A stretch of DNA of 48,654 nt from an uncultured Enterovibrio sp. (GTDB taxonomy: Bacteria; Pseudomonadota; Gammaproteobacteria; Enterobacterales; Vibrionaceae): assembly GCA_947040595.1 (NCBI GenBank), contig CAMRBZ010000002.1:1-48654 (forward strand), written 5' to 3'. The position numbers were made by a program, and so were the translations under genes. Of this stretch, positions 9,106 through 18,665 are shown piece after piece. The stretch's first letter is position 1; each line of letters begins with the position of its first letter. Under the pieces are notes generated by a model. The model worked only from the letters and a program-made list of their open reading frames with translations. It was not told the DNA's origin and did no database searches.

Positions 9106-9699
9106 TTAGAGTGACAAAATTAAGCCAAGGTTACTTACACCGTCTTCTCGCAATTCGCTACGAATACCTTTAATCATGTCAAGATCACGCTCAGTCGCTT
9201 CTTTTAACACCCTAAAAATTTCCCATTGCACATCCCATTCAGCACACACAGAAGCAATTTCTTTTTGATTTTCATTTGTAACGACAACACCCGTTTGCGC
9301 TTCTTCCAATCGTGCCACGCTCAAAACAGACTCTTGGCTTACGCTGAGCACCGATTCCATCATTAAATCTCTATCTATTAAAGAATGAAGAAGAGTCGAA
9401 ATTGCAACACAGGCTTCTATCGCAGGGTAAACCAAATAAATATCGAAATCGTCAGGGTTTGGGATCAAAGATTCTAGTTTTTCTAATTGAGCATCAAAAT
9501 TAATTTTTGCATTTTTAACCGTCAAGAGCTCCCAAACACTGTCTAAAAAATGACGAAATACTTGGTGTTCACAAAAACCCGTTTCCTGACAAAATACAGC
9601 ATAATTTGGATACATACGCTCCACCAATGCCGCCATAAAAGTGATGTGCTGCCATTGTTCAAGTTTTTCAAGTCTTAACTGAATTGGATTTTGTAACAT
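9106..9699 (-). CDS. yjaG: DUF416 family protein YjaG
   Basis: A 197-residue cytoplasmic protein beginning MLQNPIQLRLEKLEQWQHITFMAAL, recognised as YjaG/DUF416. The match to the family is also positional: in E. coli yjaG sits between hemE and hupA, as here. Helix-rich, with no signal peptide or membrane segment. Function unknown. No nfi gene is found between it and hemE, unlike E. coli; that space holds two degraded ERIC elements. Confidence 0.88.
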   Translation of the reverse strand: MLQNPIQLRLEKLEQWQHITFMAALVERMYPNYAVFCQETGFCEHQVFRHFLDSVWELLTVKNAKINFDAQLEKLESLIPNPDDFDIYLVYPAIEACVAISTLLHSLIDRDLMMESVLSVSQESVLSVARLEEAQTGVVVTNENQKEIASVCAEWDVQWEIFRVLKEATERDLDMIKGIRSELREDGVSNLGLILSL

Positions 9700-9977
9700 G
9701 CTCTACCGTCTTGATAGTGACCCTGCGTGCTGAGTCTACATAAAATATTGCCCGATTGTACTTGATTCCTCCTAAGAGAAAAAGCGCCGAAAAAACACAT
9801 CAAACCAAGTCATCTCCTCCTTTCAAAAGAGTAAAACAGCATGACCTAAAAATGATGAGGACAATATAAATCACCCAAAAAAAGACAGAAAAACAGCAAG
9901 AAGCAAATGGGCTCCAAGGACGGTAAAAATAACGCCGGAACTGTCCATTATTTTATAAGCAGGAAACCTAAAACACT

Positions 9978-10107
9978 TAAACCCAAGGGAAATTTAAGGA
10001 GGTGGCTCGCTTTTGAATGCAGCAAAGGCCCTATGAGCAAAGAAAGAGAATGTCAGTGAGTACGAACAAGCAAGCAACACCTGCAGCTTCAAAACCAGGG
10101 ACGTATT
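9978..10107 (+). repeat. Degraded ERIC element, first of a tandem pair
   Basis: A poorly kept copy: AAACCCAAGGGAAATTTAAG at the left, GGCCCTATGAGCA in the middle, and CCTGCAGCTTCAAAACCAGGG at the right. It runs head-to-tail into the next copy and shares its GTATT terminus. The 9700-9977 part of this gap shows nothing recognisable apart from the yjaG promoter region. Confidence 0.55.
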
Positions 10108-10230
10108 CCCAAGACATTTAAAGATGCAGGTAAGCGCCCAAAACGAAAAGTTTTCAAGTACAGATGCACTATTTGACGGGGCTTTGAGAACACAGCCAAC
10201 AAGCCTGCACCTTCAAAGGTGGCAAGTATA
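10104..10230 (+). repeat. Degraded ERIC element abutting the hemE stop
   Basis: 127 bp from TATTCCCAAGACATTTAAAG to CCTTCAAAGGTGGCAAGTATA. It ends on the base immediately before the hemE stop codon, so it forms the start of the hemE 3' untranslated RNA. Confidence 0.75.
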
Positions 10231-11292
10231 TCATTGATTCTTTTTTGAGAGCCGATGTACTGCATCCACAAAAACACCTGCATTTTCAGGTGGCACATCG
10301 AGATGAATACCATGACCTAAATTAAATACATGCCCAGAGCCTCCCCCAAACCCTTGAAGAATTGCGCCAACCTCTTCTTCTATACGTTGAGGATCTGCGT
10401 ATAAAATTGAAGGGTCCATATTGCCTTGTAAAGCGACTTTATCCCCAATCCGGCTCTTTGCTTCTTTAATATCAATGGTCCAATCCAAGCCAACACAATC
10501 ACATCCGGTTGCTGCAATTTTTTCAAGCCACATACCGCCATTTTTAGTAAAGAGAGTCACGGGAACACGAATACCTTCATTTTCGCGAAGCAAACCTTCA
10601 ACAATTTTTTGCATATATTGCAATGAAAAGTCGTTGTAATCTCTGGGGGTTAAAATGCCACCCCAGGTATCAAAAATCATAACAGCTTGTGCGCCTGCCT
10701 TAATTTGAGCATTTAAATATTCGATGACACTCTCTGCGAGCTTATCAAGTAAAAGATGAAGGGTTTTAGGATCGGCATACATCATTTTTTTTATTTTAGT
10801 GAAGGCTTTTGAACTTCCACCTTCAACCATGTAAGTTGCGAGTGTCCAAGGGCTTCCAGAAAAACCAATCAAAGGAACGCGCCCTTGTAAATTTTTACGA
10901 ATAGTACGAACCGCATTCATTACATATTGCAATGGACCTTCAGGACAAGGCAAACCTATTTTTTCAACATCCATTTTACTCGTAATGGGACGTTTAAATT
11001 TAGGGCCTTCTCCTGCTTCAAAATACAAACCTAAACCCATTGCATCAGGAATAGTCAAAATATCAGAGAATAAAATAGCCGCATCTAAATCAAAACGACG
11101 CAATGGCTGCAATGTCACCTCACAGGCCAAATCTGCATTTTTACATAAAGACATAAAGTCTCCCGCTTCAGCGCGAATGGCTTTATATTCAGGTAAATAA
11201 CGACCTGCCTGACGCATCATCCAAACCGGAGTACAGTCTACAGGCTCTTTGAATAATGCACGTAAATAGCGGTCATTTATTAATTTTGTCAT
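10231..11292 (-). CDS. hemE: Uroporphyrinogen decarboxylase HemE
   Basis: Decarboxylates uroporphyrinogen III to coproporphyrinogen III in haem synthesis. At 353 residues it matches the family length. The active-site signature [15 protein letters not shown] is at about 21-35, with [16 protein letters not shown] and the C-terminal [16 protein letters not shown]. It is divergent from rsd across a spacer holding two ERIC elements. In E. coli nudC lies between rsd and hemE; it is absent here. Confidence 0.97.
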   Translation of the reverse strand: MTKLINDRYLRALFKEPVDCTPVWMMRQAGRYLPEYKAIRAEAGDFMSLCKNADLACEVTLQPLRRFDLDAAILFSDILTIPDAMGLGLYFEAGEGPKFKRPITSKMDVEKIGLPCPEGPLQYVMNAVRTIRKNLQGRVPLIGFSGSPWTLATYMVEGGSSKAFTKIKKMMYADPKTLHLLLDKLAESVIEYLNAQIKAGAQAVMIFDTWGGILTPRDYNDFSLQYMQKIVEGLLRENEGIRVPVTLFTKNGGMWLEKIAATGCDCVGLDWTIDIKEAKSRIGDKVALQGNMDPSILYADPQRIEEEVGAILQGFGGGSGHVFNLGHGIHLDVPPENAGVFVDAVHRLSKKNQ

Positions 11293-11320
11293 GAGGTTAT
11301 ATCCAAAAATTGAGTGACGC

Positions 11321-11448
11321 TATACCCAAGACACTTGAATGCTGCGCGCTTACGCCAAGCAAGTGAACCCCCTGAGCATAGATGGACTATGTGATTGGGC
11401 TGAATGAGCGTAACCAACATCCACGCAGCTTCAAACGAGACGGCTATA
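11321..11448 (+). repeat. ERIC/IRU element, complete
   Basis: About 128 bp from TATACCCAAGACACTTGAAT to CAAACGAGACGGCTATA. It begins about 28 bases upstream of the hemE start, so it overlaps where the hemE promoter would be expected. Confidence 0.88.
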
Positions 11449-11483
11449 TTGTATACTCTTCGCCGCTGAAGTTGCAGCCTTCA

Positions 11484-11610
11484 TATACCCCTCGCCTTTA
11501 AAACTGAAGAGGTGTTGGCTGCAATCTTAAAGTCCAATTACAAAATCAATTCATGATCAGAGGCTTTTTTTCTTTCGCGCCGACAAACACAGTCAAACAC
11601 CCTGGGTATA
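11484..11610 (-). repeat. ERIC/IRU element, degraded
   Basis: Reverse copy, 127 bp, from TATACCCCTCGCCTTTAAAA to ACACCCTGGGTATA. With the copy at 11321 it forms an inverted pair 35 bases apart in the hemE-rsd spacer. Confidence 0.8.
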
Positions 11611-11851
11611 CATCGCATCATTGACTTTGATAAAGAAACCCATTCTTACTTTTTATAAAAACATTCTGAAAAAATAACACTCTGAACTATAAAATGTATT
11701 TATCCTATAGATGAAAACATAAATTTGTAGAGAACAAGCATAAAATTATTAACCCCCTTGCTAAGCACCACAATTTGCGGCACTCTAATTCAATACTTAT
11801 ATTTCCAAAATAAACATTTACATCGTAAATGATTGTTTTATCAAACAAAAT

Positions 11852-11865
11852 AGCACCTAGGTGCT
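11852..11865. promoter_or_regulatory. 14-bp perfect palindrome before rsd
   Basis: AGCACCTAGGTGCT is fully self-complementary and lies 22 bases before the rsd start. It could be an operator or a small hairpin in the leader. I do not recognise a known regulator consensus in it. Confidence 0.35.
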
Positions 11866-11887
11866 CTGGTTATAAGGAAACCTGGTT

Positions 11888-12376
11888 ATGCTAGAAAAAA
11901 ATGAAATTACACGTGGAAAAATAACTGGCAAAAGCGAGATTATTGACTACTGGATTAATATTCGGCAGGAATTAATTATTGATTATTCGAAAATTGCAGG
12001 CCTTACCGACAATAATAAAAATTGCCTTCCCACGGACGAAAAACTGAATAGATTTTGTGAAACCTTGGTTGATTACATTTCTGCAGTTCACTTTCGTATC
12101 TATAACATGGTAAAAAAACACTGGGATTCAACCGGCTTTTTAACCACAGATGAAATAAATGCCCTCTATTTTGGCATCCTAGAAACAACCGACCCTTTAC
12201 TGACTTTTAGCGAAAAATACAGCCCATCGACCATTGATAGTGTTAATTTTACAAAATTTGATCAAAATATATCTCGTGTTGGAGAGATCATGGCATTACG
12301 CTTTGAAAAAGAAGACATCCTGATGAACCTTATTCTTCATAGCTTAACCACTCAACCCAATATTCCTGTGACATGA
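11888..12376 (+). CDS. rsd: Regulator of sigma D, Rsd
   Basis: A 162-residue all-helical protein of the Rsd/AlgQ family (E. coli Rsd has 158). Rsd binds sigma-70 region 4 and shifts RNA polymerase towards alternative sigma factors in stationary phase. The block CETLVDYISAVHFRIYNMV and the position next to hemE support the call. TAAGGA lies about ten bases upstream of the ATG. Confidence 0.9.
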   Translation: MLEKNEITRGKITGKSEIIDYWINIRQELIIDYSKIAGLTDNNKNCLPTDEKLNRFCETLVDYISAVHFRIYNMVKKHWDSTGFLTTDEINALYFGILETTDPLLTFSEKYSPSTIDSVNFTKFDQNISRVGEIMALRFEKEDILMNLILHSLTTQPNIPVT

Positions 12377-12492
12377 TCTTCTGCATTCATCATGCGCTTT
12401 TTTTATTCTCAAAATCCTTCTTATTCATTTGATTACCTAAATTAAGCGCATTACAGTAAACTTGTGCAAAATATTGACTACAAGGCTTTACT

Positions 12493-13776
12493 GTGCGCTT
12501 TCTTTATACCTTGCTTCTGGGCATCGCCGCCCCCTTTTTGCTTTTTAGTCTCTACCGTAAAAAAGACGGAAAACCCAAAGTAGGAAAACGCTGGGTAGAG
12601 CACTTTGGTTTTTCGCCCCCCTTAAACCAAAAACCTCAAAACGAAAACAGCCTCCCGATTTGGATTCATGCCGTGTCTGTCGGAGAAGTCATTGCAGCAA
12701 AACCAGTTATTCTTGCACTTCGTAAAAACGACCCCAGTCGACCCATTGTGCTCACCACCACCACGCCCACAGGAGCAGAAATTGCGCGTACATTGGGAGA
12801 TGATATTGAACACAGATACATGCCAATCGATTTCAATTTTGCGGTAACGCAATTTATAAAAAGAATCAAGCCGTCCATACTCATTATTATGGAAACGGAG
12901 CTTTGGCCGAATACCCTTTTCACTGCTAAAAAGAACGGGATCCCGGTGTTTATCATCAATGCCAGACTCTCTCATCGGGCCATGAAAGGCTACCAAAGAA
13001 TTCAACCCCTCTTTTCTTCATTATCTAAAAACATCACCCAAATCCTTTGCCAATCGAAGGCGGATCTTGAACGCTTTAAATCCCTCGGGATCCCCGATTC
13101 TGCTCTGTGTGTTTGTGGATCTGTTAAATTTGATTTACCGATATTTAATGAAGAAAACAGCAGCGTTTTAACCTTAAAAAAAGAATTGAGTGGTCGCTCT
13201 GTATGGATTGCAGCAAGCACGCATGAAGGTGAAGATGAGGTTTTACTCCAAGCGCACAAAAAAATACTAAAGCACACCCCACATGCATTGATGATCTTGG
13301 TACCTCGCCATCCTGAGCGTTTTAATGAAGTTGCAAAACGCGTTGAAGAAAATGGTTTTTCTCTCGCCCGTCGTAGCATAAAACAAAAACCCACCTCAAA
13401 TATACAGCTTTATCTTGGCGATACCTTGGGTGAAATGATGACGTTATTTTCCGTGTCAGATTGCGCATTTATGGCAGGTAGCTTACTTGGCAATAAAGTG
13501 GGGGGGCATAACCTACTGGAGCCGGCTTCTCTTGGAAAGCCTCTCCTTACAGGCCCTAGCTTTTATAATTTTCAATCGATTTCTGAAGAACTGATAGAAA
13601 ATGGAGCCTGTACTGTTTGTCGAAATGAAGACGATATCGCCCACAAGATTATTTCTTTATTTGAAAACAAAAATGAACGCACACGAGAAGGAGCCGCAGC
13701 CCTTCAGGTTATAGAGAAAAACAGAGGGGCCGTATCAAACACTCTTCGTATTCTCAGCCCTTGGCTTCAAAAATAA
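12493..13776 (+). CDS. waaA: 3-deoxy-D-manno-octulosonic acid (Kdo) transferase WaaA
   Basis: Transfers Kdo from CMP-Kdo to lipid A precursor at the inner membrane. At 427 residues it matches the family. It opens with a single N-terminal membrane anchor (MRFLYTLLLGIAAPFLLFSLY), then the GT-B fold with IWIHAVSVGEVIAAKP and the C-terminal GGHNLLEPASLGKPLLTGP. The start codon is GTG. It heads the LPS inner core cluster. The phosphorylating kinase gene kdkA lies convergently just downstream, so the enzyme may be a monofunctional, single-Kdo type as in Haemophilus; this is inference. Confidence 0.96.
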   Translation: MRFLYTLLLGIAAPFLLFSLYRKKDGKPKVGKRWVEHFGFSPPLNQKPQNENSLPIWIHAVSVGEVIAAKPVILALRKNDPSRPIVLTTTTPTGAEIARTLGDDIEHRYMPIDFNFAVTQFIKRIKPSILIIMETELWPNTLFTAKKNGIPVFIINARLSHRAMKGYQRIQPLFSSLSKNITQILCQSKADLERFKSLGIPDSALCVCGSVKFDLPIFNEENSSVLTLKKELSGRSVWIAASTHEGEDEVLLQAHKKILKHTPHALMILVPRHPERFNEVAKRVEENGFSLARRSIKQKPTSNIQLYLGDTLGEMMTLFSVSDCAFMAGSLLGNKVGGHNLLEPASLGKPLLTGPSFYNFQSISEELIENGACTVCRNEDDIAHKIISLFENKNERTREGAAALQVIEKNRGAVSNTLRILSPWLQK

Positions 13777-13787
13777 ATGCATAAAAA

Positions 13788-13822
13788 TACCTCTCTCAAA
13801 AATATAAAAACACAGAGAGAGG
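13788..13822. terminator. Possible shared hairpin between waaA and kdkA
   Basis: CCTCTCTC pairs with GAGAGAGG around an AT-rich loop of about 15 bases, between convergent genes. The T-tracts are poor on both strands, so termination activity is uncertain. Confidence 0.4.
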
Positions 13823-13829
13823 GTTCATT

Positions 13830-14537
13830 TTAAGAAAGACTAACATACCCTCGAAGAATTGAATGCCAATCCATCTCCCTCCAGAAAATATCACATCTTT
13901 TTTTCTCTTTCCGAAATGAACGATGCAAACGCTCTAAATTAGCCGATTTCCAACTTTTCCCCGCACGAAGACTCGATTTATCAAAATCAATCAGCCAAAA
14001 AGCCCCTTTATCATCAAGCATGATATTATGAATATTAAGATCGCTATGGCACACACCGACGTCATGAAGTTTTCTAATCAGCTTACCTATATGCTGGTAT
14101 TGACGCATAGTGAGGGGACCGCTACGTAAAACCTCAAGGAGATCTGAGGCGCCATCTATTTTTTCAACAAGTAAATCAGCCTGATATAAAAAAATATTTC
14201 TTACCACACGTGCCCCAATCGGACGCGGAACAGGAAGCCCCTTTTCTCTTAAATAAGCAAGTAAGACAAATTCTTGGTGCGACCGAGTGCGTTTCCAGCC
14301 CGTATAAAAATAGGTTTCTTTAATCCACTTTCCAATTAAACCACCGCGACAATAATGCCGCAGGGCAGCAGAACAAGTCGATGTACGAACAAACCAAGTC
14401 GTTCCTCTGCCTTGTGCTGAACCTATTACCGCGTTTTTTTCTTGCCAAAAAGAAGGAGAAAAAGATTGAGCTATGTCTTCTTTTAAGAATGCAGGATCAA
14501 ACCAAATATGGGCATTACCTTCTACCAATAGTTCCAT
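13830..14537 (-). CDS. kdkA: Kdo kinase KdkA
   Basis: A 235-residue eukaryotic-like small kinase that phosphorylates Kdo in the LPS inner core. The catalytic loop HSDLNIHNIMLD is followed by LIDFDKS, equivalent to HRD...N and DFG. The open frame extends nine codons further, but GGAG lies eight bases before the ATG at 14537, which also gives the usual family length. In Haemophilus, KdkA works with OpsX, which adds heptose to a phosphorylated Kdo; an OpsX-like gene is divergent from it here, which supports the assignment. Confidence 0.9.
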   Translation of the reverse strand: MELLVEGNAHIWFDPAFLKEDIAQSFSPSFWQEKNAVIGSAQGRGTTWFVRTSTCSAALRHYCRGGLIGKWIKETYFYTGWKRTRSHQEFVLLAYLREKGLPVPRPIGARVVRNIFLYQADLLVEKIDGASDLLEVLRSGPLTMRQYQHIGKLIRKLHDVGVCHSDLNIHNIMLDDKGAFWLIDFDKSSLRAGKSWKSANLERLHRSFRKEKKRCDIFWREMDWHSILRGYVSLS

Positions 14538-14644
14538 CAGCACTCCTTTTTCACAGTTAATCATTCAAACAAAATGCGATTGCATTTTACATTACACATT
14601 GCCCCCTGCATAATTTCGATTACAATAATCACATAAGTATTTTT

Positions 14645-15703
14645 ATGCCTCTCTTTTCATCTCCTCCTCACTCCATATGCATTTTACGACTTTCCGCTAT
14701 TGGTGATGTTTGTAACACCATTGCTGCCGTTCAAGCCATCCAAACTGAATGGCCACAAACAAAAATAACCTGGATTGCAAGCAAAGCTGAAGCCGCCTTA
14801 TTAACGCCCTTGTTGCCTGATATCAAGATTATTTCTTTTGATAAAAAACAAGGTTTTTCCGGTATGCGAGCCGTATGGAAAGCCCTTGATGGACAAAAAT
14901 TTGATGCCCTTCTTCACATGCAAAATGCAATTCGAGCCAGCTTAATCAGCCTTGGGATCAAAGCAAAATACCGACTTGGTTTTGACAAAATACGCTCAGG
15001 GGATCTTCAGAAATTTTTTACTAACATAAAAGTCCCTTCTCCCACATCGGTTCATGTTCTTGACGGTTTCATGGCCTTTACCCAAGCTCTTGGAATAAAA
15101 GCGGTCACCCCCACTTGGGCTTTGCCTATCCCAGAAAAAGATCTGGAATGGGCCAAAACGCAAATGTCAGAAAAACCCACCTTAATTGTTGCCCCTGCCG
15201 CAAGCAAAGCTTTCAAAAATTGGACCGCACAAGGTTATGCAGGTCTCATTGAACATGCAAAAACCCGAGGTTTTAGGGTTATTTTAGCGGGAGGCCCTGG
15301 TGCGATTGAGGTTCAGTTAGGAAAAGAAATTGAAGATCTGCTATCAAACCCAGTCACAAACCTTATAGGGAAAACGACCCTGCTCCAACTCATCGCTTTA
15401 GAAAAAGAAGCCGCATTGGTATTGGCGCCTGACAGCGGTCCTGCTCATCTTGCTAACGCCGTCAATACGCCGGTCATCGGATTGTACGCTCACCATAATC
15501 CAGCACGAACAGGCCCTTACAATTGGCGTCATTATGTGGTCAGCGCATACGAAGAAGCCATTAAAAACGAAACAGGAAAAACTGCCAATGAGCTATCATG
15601 GCGCACCCGCGTGAAAGATGAAAACGCCATGAAAAGAATCTCTTTAGAAGCCGTGATTATGCGCTTTGATGAAGCCATAGAAAAAGAAGGACTCCTTCAA
15701 TGA
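14645..15703 (+). CDS. opsX: LPS heptosyltransferase I, OpsX-like (GT9)
   Basis: A 352-residue GT9 protein that would add the first heptose to Kdo. It opens with ICILRLSAIGDVCNTIAAVQ, the nucleotide-sugar-binding start of heptosyltransferases, and has the C-terminal VLAPDSGPAHLANAVNTPVIGLYAHHNPARTGP site split over about 265-300. The neighbouring kdkA and the NPARTGPYN block favour the OpsX type (phospho-Kdo acceptor) over E. coli WaaC (Kdo2 acceptor). It overlaps the next gene by four bases (ATGA), so the two are translationally coupled. Exact acceptor specificity is inferred. Confidence 0.85.
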   Translation: MPLFSSPPHSICILRLSAIGDVCNTIAAVQAIQTEWPQTKITWIASKAEAALLTPLLPDIKIISFDKKQGFSGMRAVWKALDGQKFDALLHMQNAIRASLISLGIKAKYRLGFDKIRSGDLQKFFTNIKVPSPTSVHVLDGFMAFTQALGIKAVTPTWALPIPEKDLEWAKTQMSEKPTLIVAPAASKAFKNWTAQGYAGLIEHAKTRGFRVILAGGPGAIEVQLGKEIEDLLSNPVTNLIGKTTLLQLIALEKEAALVLAPDSGPAHLANAVNTPVIGLYAHHNPARTGPYNWRHYVVSAYEEAIKNETGKTANELSWRTRVKDENAMKRISLEAVIMRFDEAIEKEGLLQ

Positions 15704-16479
15704 AGCCAACCCCTCGAGCGACAATCAGCGCCATTATTATTACCAAAAATGAAGAGAAAATCTTACCCGAATGCCTTGCATCCCTTGATTGGGTTGATGA
15801 AATTATCGTGCTCGATTCTGGCAGTACAGATAAAACCACCTCCATAGCAAAAGCCATGGGCGCAAAGGTTTTTATCGACACCAATTGGTCCGGATTTGGG
15901 AAACAAAAACAACGCGCACAAGCCTATGCGACCCAAGACTGGATTTTAGCTATCGATGCAGATGAAGTCGTTTCACATGAACTGAAGCAAAGCTTAATCA
16001 AAATGCTCCAAAACCCACCAGAAGAAACCTTGATCGAACTGAAGGAGCTGACTTGGGTCTTTGGCCGCTTTTTGCGCCACTCTGGTTGGTATTACAGCCA
16101 TGTACGCGTTTATCCAAGGTTATACACCCAATATGACGACGCTTTAGTCCATGAAAAAATCATTCAGCCTATCGGGGCAAAAAGGCAGGTATTAAAAGGT
16201 GATTTACTGCATTACTCTTACCGTGATATGACACATTACCTTGTTAAGTCAGCAGATTACGCAAATGCTTGGGCAGATACTCGCGAAGCAAAAGGAAAAA
16301 AAAGCAGCCTAGGACAAGGATTACTTCATGCCTTGGGCTGCTTCTTAAAAATGTATGTCTTAAAACGTGGTTTTTTGGATGGAAAGCAGGGCTTTCTTAT
16401 AGCATTACTTTCTGCTCATTCAACCTTCGTAAAATATGCCAATTTATGGATCAGAAACAACGACAGTCGAGCAAGATAA
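15700..16479 (+). CDS. waaE: LPS core glucosyltransferase WaaE/KdtX-like (GT2)
   Basis: A 259-residue GT2 protein. ISAIIITKNEEKILPECL at the start, VLDSGSTDKT and AIDADEVVS (the DXD-type metal site) define the GT-A fold. WaaE of Klebsiella, Serratia and Proteus adds beta-1,4-glucose to the first heptose, and the gene is usually beside waaA and coaD, as here. Coupled to the heptosyltransferase by an ATGA overlap, it meets the next GT9 gene tail to tail with one base between stop codons. Confidence 0.88.
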   Translation: MKPTPRATISAIIITKNEEKILPECLASLDWVDEIIVLDSGSTDKTTSIAKAMGAKVFIDTNWSGFGKQKQRAQAYATQDWILAIDADEVVSHELKQSLIKMLQNPPEETLIELKELTWVFGRFLRHSGWYYSHVRVYPRLYTQYDDALVHEKIIQPIGAKRQVLKGDLLHYSYRDMTHYLVKSADYANAWADTREAKGKKSSLGQGLLHALGCFLKMYVLKRGFLDGKQGFLIALLSAHSTFVKYANLWIRNNDSRAR

Positions 16480-16480
16480 A

Positions 16481-17518
16481 TTAAATTATACGCCTCAAAA
16501 ATTGCATAACATCCGGCAAAATAACATTAATTTTTATTTTTGACATGTCCGAGGCAACGTTTTCCCTTCTATCTGGTGGCGGTGAAAATGCAAGATGACG
16601 ATCTTCACTGTTTATAGGCCGCCAGCGAAGCGGCGTTGCGCTACGCTTTGCAGGAAAGAAACCAATGGTAGGAACATCAAGTGTTGCTGCAATATGAAGG
16701 GGTCCTGTGGAGCCTGCAATGAATACGTCCGCACAAGCAATGGATCTCGTAAAATCATCAAGTCCATCATTTTTATCATAAACAACGGCATAAATGCCTT
16801 TATCAACCAATAACGACTTTAACTGTGCCGCTTTTTTTTCTTCTCCAGGACCGGCCGTTAATAAAATATTAAAGACTTTTTCATTACAAATCCCTGCAAT
16901 CAAGTCTCGATACTGCTCCAAATCTAAATTATTGGCAGAGCCGCCCGTACCTGCATGCACAAAAAGCCAAGGCTGAGTTTGGCTCAATGTCATCTGAGTC
17001 ATCAATTTCTTTTTTTGTTCTTGCAGCGTTTCAGCACTAAAAGACAAATAAGGCGCTGAAGGGACTTTTGCTTTCAGTCCATTTTTTTCAAGAAAAGCAC
17101 TGACCAAATCAAGATTATATTCAAATTCTGGTTTAAGCGATTGAGAACGCCGCTGAATAACTCGATGATTATAAAGTAATTGACATAATTTTGTCGCTGG
17201 CGCCAATCGAAATTTAATGCCCGCATTCCACACTAAAGAGGCATTATACATATCGGAAAAAAAACAGATCGAAGCATCAAATTGATGGGCTCTTATTTTT
17301 GTAAGCAATGTTTTTTTAGCCTCTTTATCCGCAGTTTTCCCACAATCAATGATCACTTTATCAATTGATGGACATAACTCGGCTAACACTTTAGTGTAAG
17401 AAGGCACAAGAGCAATGATCTTTGAATCAGGTATCGCCTCTTTTAACATGGCGAATGCTGGCCAAGCCAGCATAAAATCACCAATCTTATCGTTTCTAAT
17501 AACTAGTATTTTTTTCAT
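16481..17518 (-). CDS. GT9 heptosyltransferase-family protein, WaaQ-like
   Basis: A 345-residue GT9 enzyme starting MKKILVIRNDKIGDFMLAWP. The C-terminal donor site shows ADVFIAGSTGPLHIAATLDVPTIGFFP. It probably adds a further heptose (HepIII- or HepII-like) to the core; which one cannot be told. A GTG three codons upstream (17527) is an alternative start and neither has a clear ribosome site. The gene opposes the opsX-waaE pair and diverges from coaD, so it is a separate transcription unit. Confidence 0.8.
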   Translation of the reverse strand: MKKILVIRNDKIGDFMLAWPAFAMLKEAIPDSKIIALVPSYTKVLAELCPSIDKVIIDCGKTADKEAKKTLLTKIRAHQFDASICFFSDMYNASLVWNAGIKFRLAPATKLCQLLYNHRVIQRRSQSLKPEFEYNLDLVSAFLEKNGLKAKVPSAPYLSFSAETLQEQKKKLMTQMTLSQTQPWLFVHAGTGGSANNLDLEQYRDLIAGICNEKVFNILLTAGPGEEKKAAQLKSLLVDKGIYAVVYDKNDGLDDFTRSIACADVFIAGSTGPLHIAATLDVPTIGFFPAKRSATPLRWRPINSEDRHLAFSPPPDRRENVASDMSKIKINVILPDVMQFLRRII

Positions 17519-17666
17519 TGAATACACACGCTTTTAATGCTGATTGAAGATAATACCGAATAAGATCTTATACGCTAACATTTCCTTTACCTCAAAAAAA
17601 CAACGAAAGACAAGATAAAAAGCATATTTCAAAAAAGACACTGCCAAAAAAAACAAAAATGCATGA

Positions 17667-18215
<549 letters not shown>

Positions 18216-18284
18216 GCACAAGCCAATAAAATTTAAAATATCAATGATTTTTTCAATTTAACTCATTGAAGAAAATGAGATTTA

Positions 18285-18408
18285 TATACCCGAAATTCTT
18301 GAAATTACGCCCCTACGGCAAGCGAGTGAAGCCCTGAGCATAGATGAACTATGTTCAGGGGCTTCACTCACTTGCTGTCTACACGCAACTTCACGTCTCT
18401 TGGGTATA
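18285..18408. repeat. Mirror-image ERIC derivative (both ends alike)
   Basis: The left half reads as a normal ERIC left end (TATACCCGAAATTCTTGAA ... GCAAGCGAGTGAAGCCCTGA). The right half is the inverse of that same end (GGGGCTTCACTCACTTGC ... CTCTTGGGTATA). The normal right end with GGCGACGGGTATA is absent. The result is a near-perfect 124-bp palindrome. The rest of the 18216-18665 gap shows only the ilvC upstream region. Confidence 0.85.
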
Positions 18409-18665
18409 GCGTCTTTTCATTCAAGTGAATCATCCCTTATAGCTCATAAGGAATCCGTCGCTTTTCGCCTACAGACATTTCAATGGAACGCCCTCTTTCG
18501 CTCCTCGGATATTCAAAAGCGCGCCTTGACTCCATAAAGTGAAACTTGAAATAAATAAATTCAAAAGTACGTTCTTTCAGTAAGTTAAAGCTTCATCTAA
18601 GATCATTATTCACGAACGCATTTGTTTCAATTATTGAGAAACTGCTTTATTGGAGAAAAGCCTAC

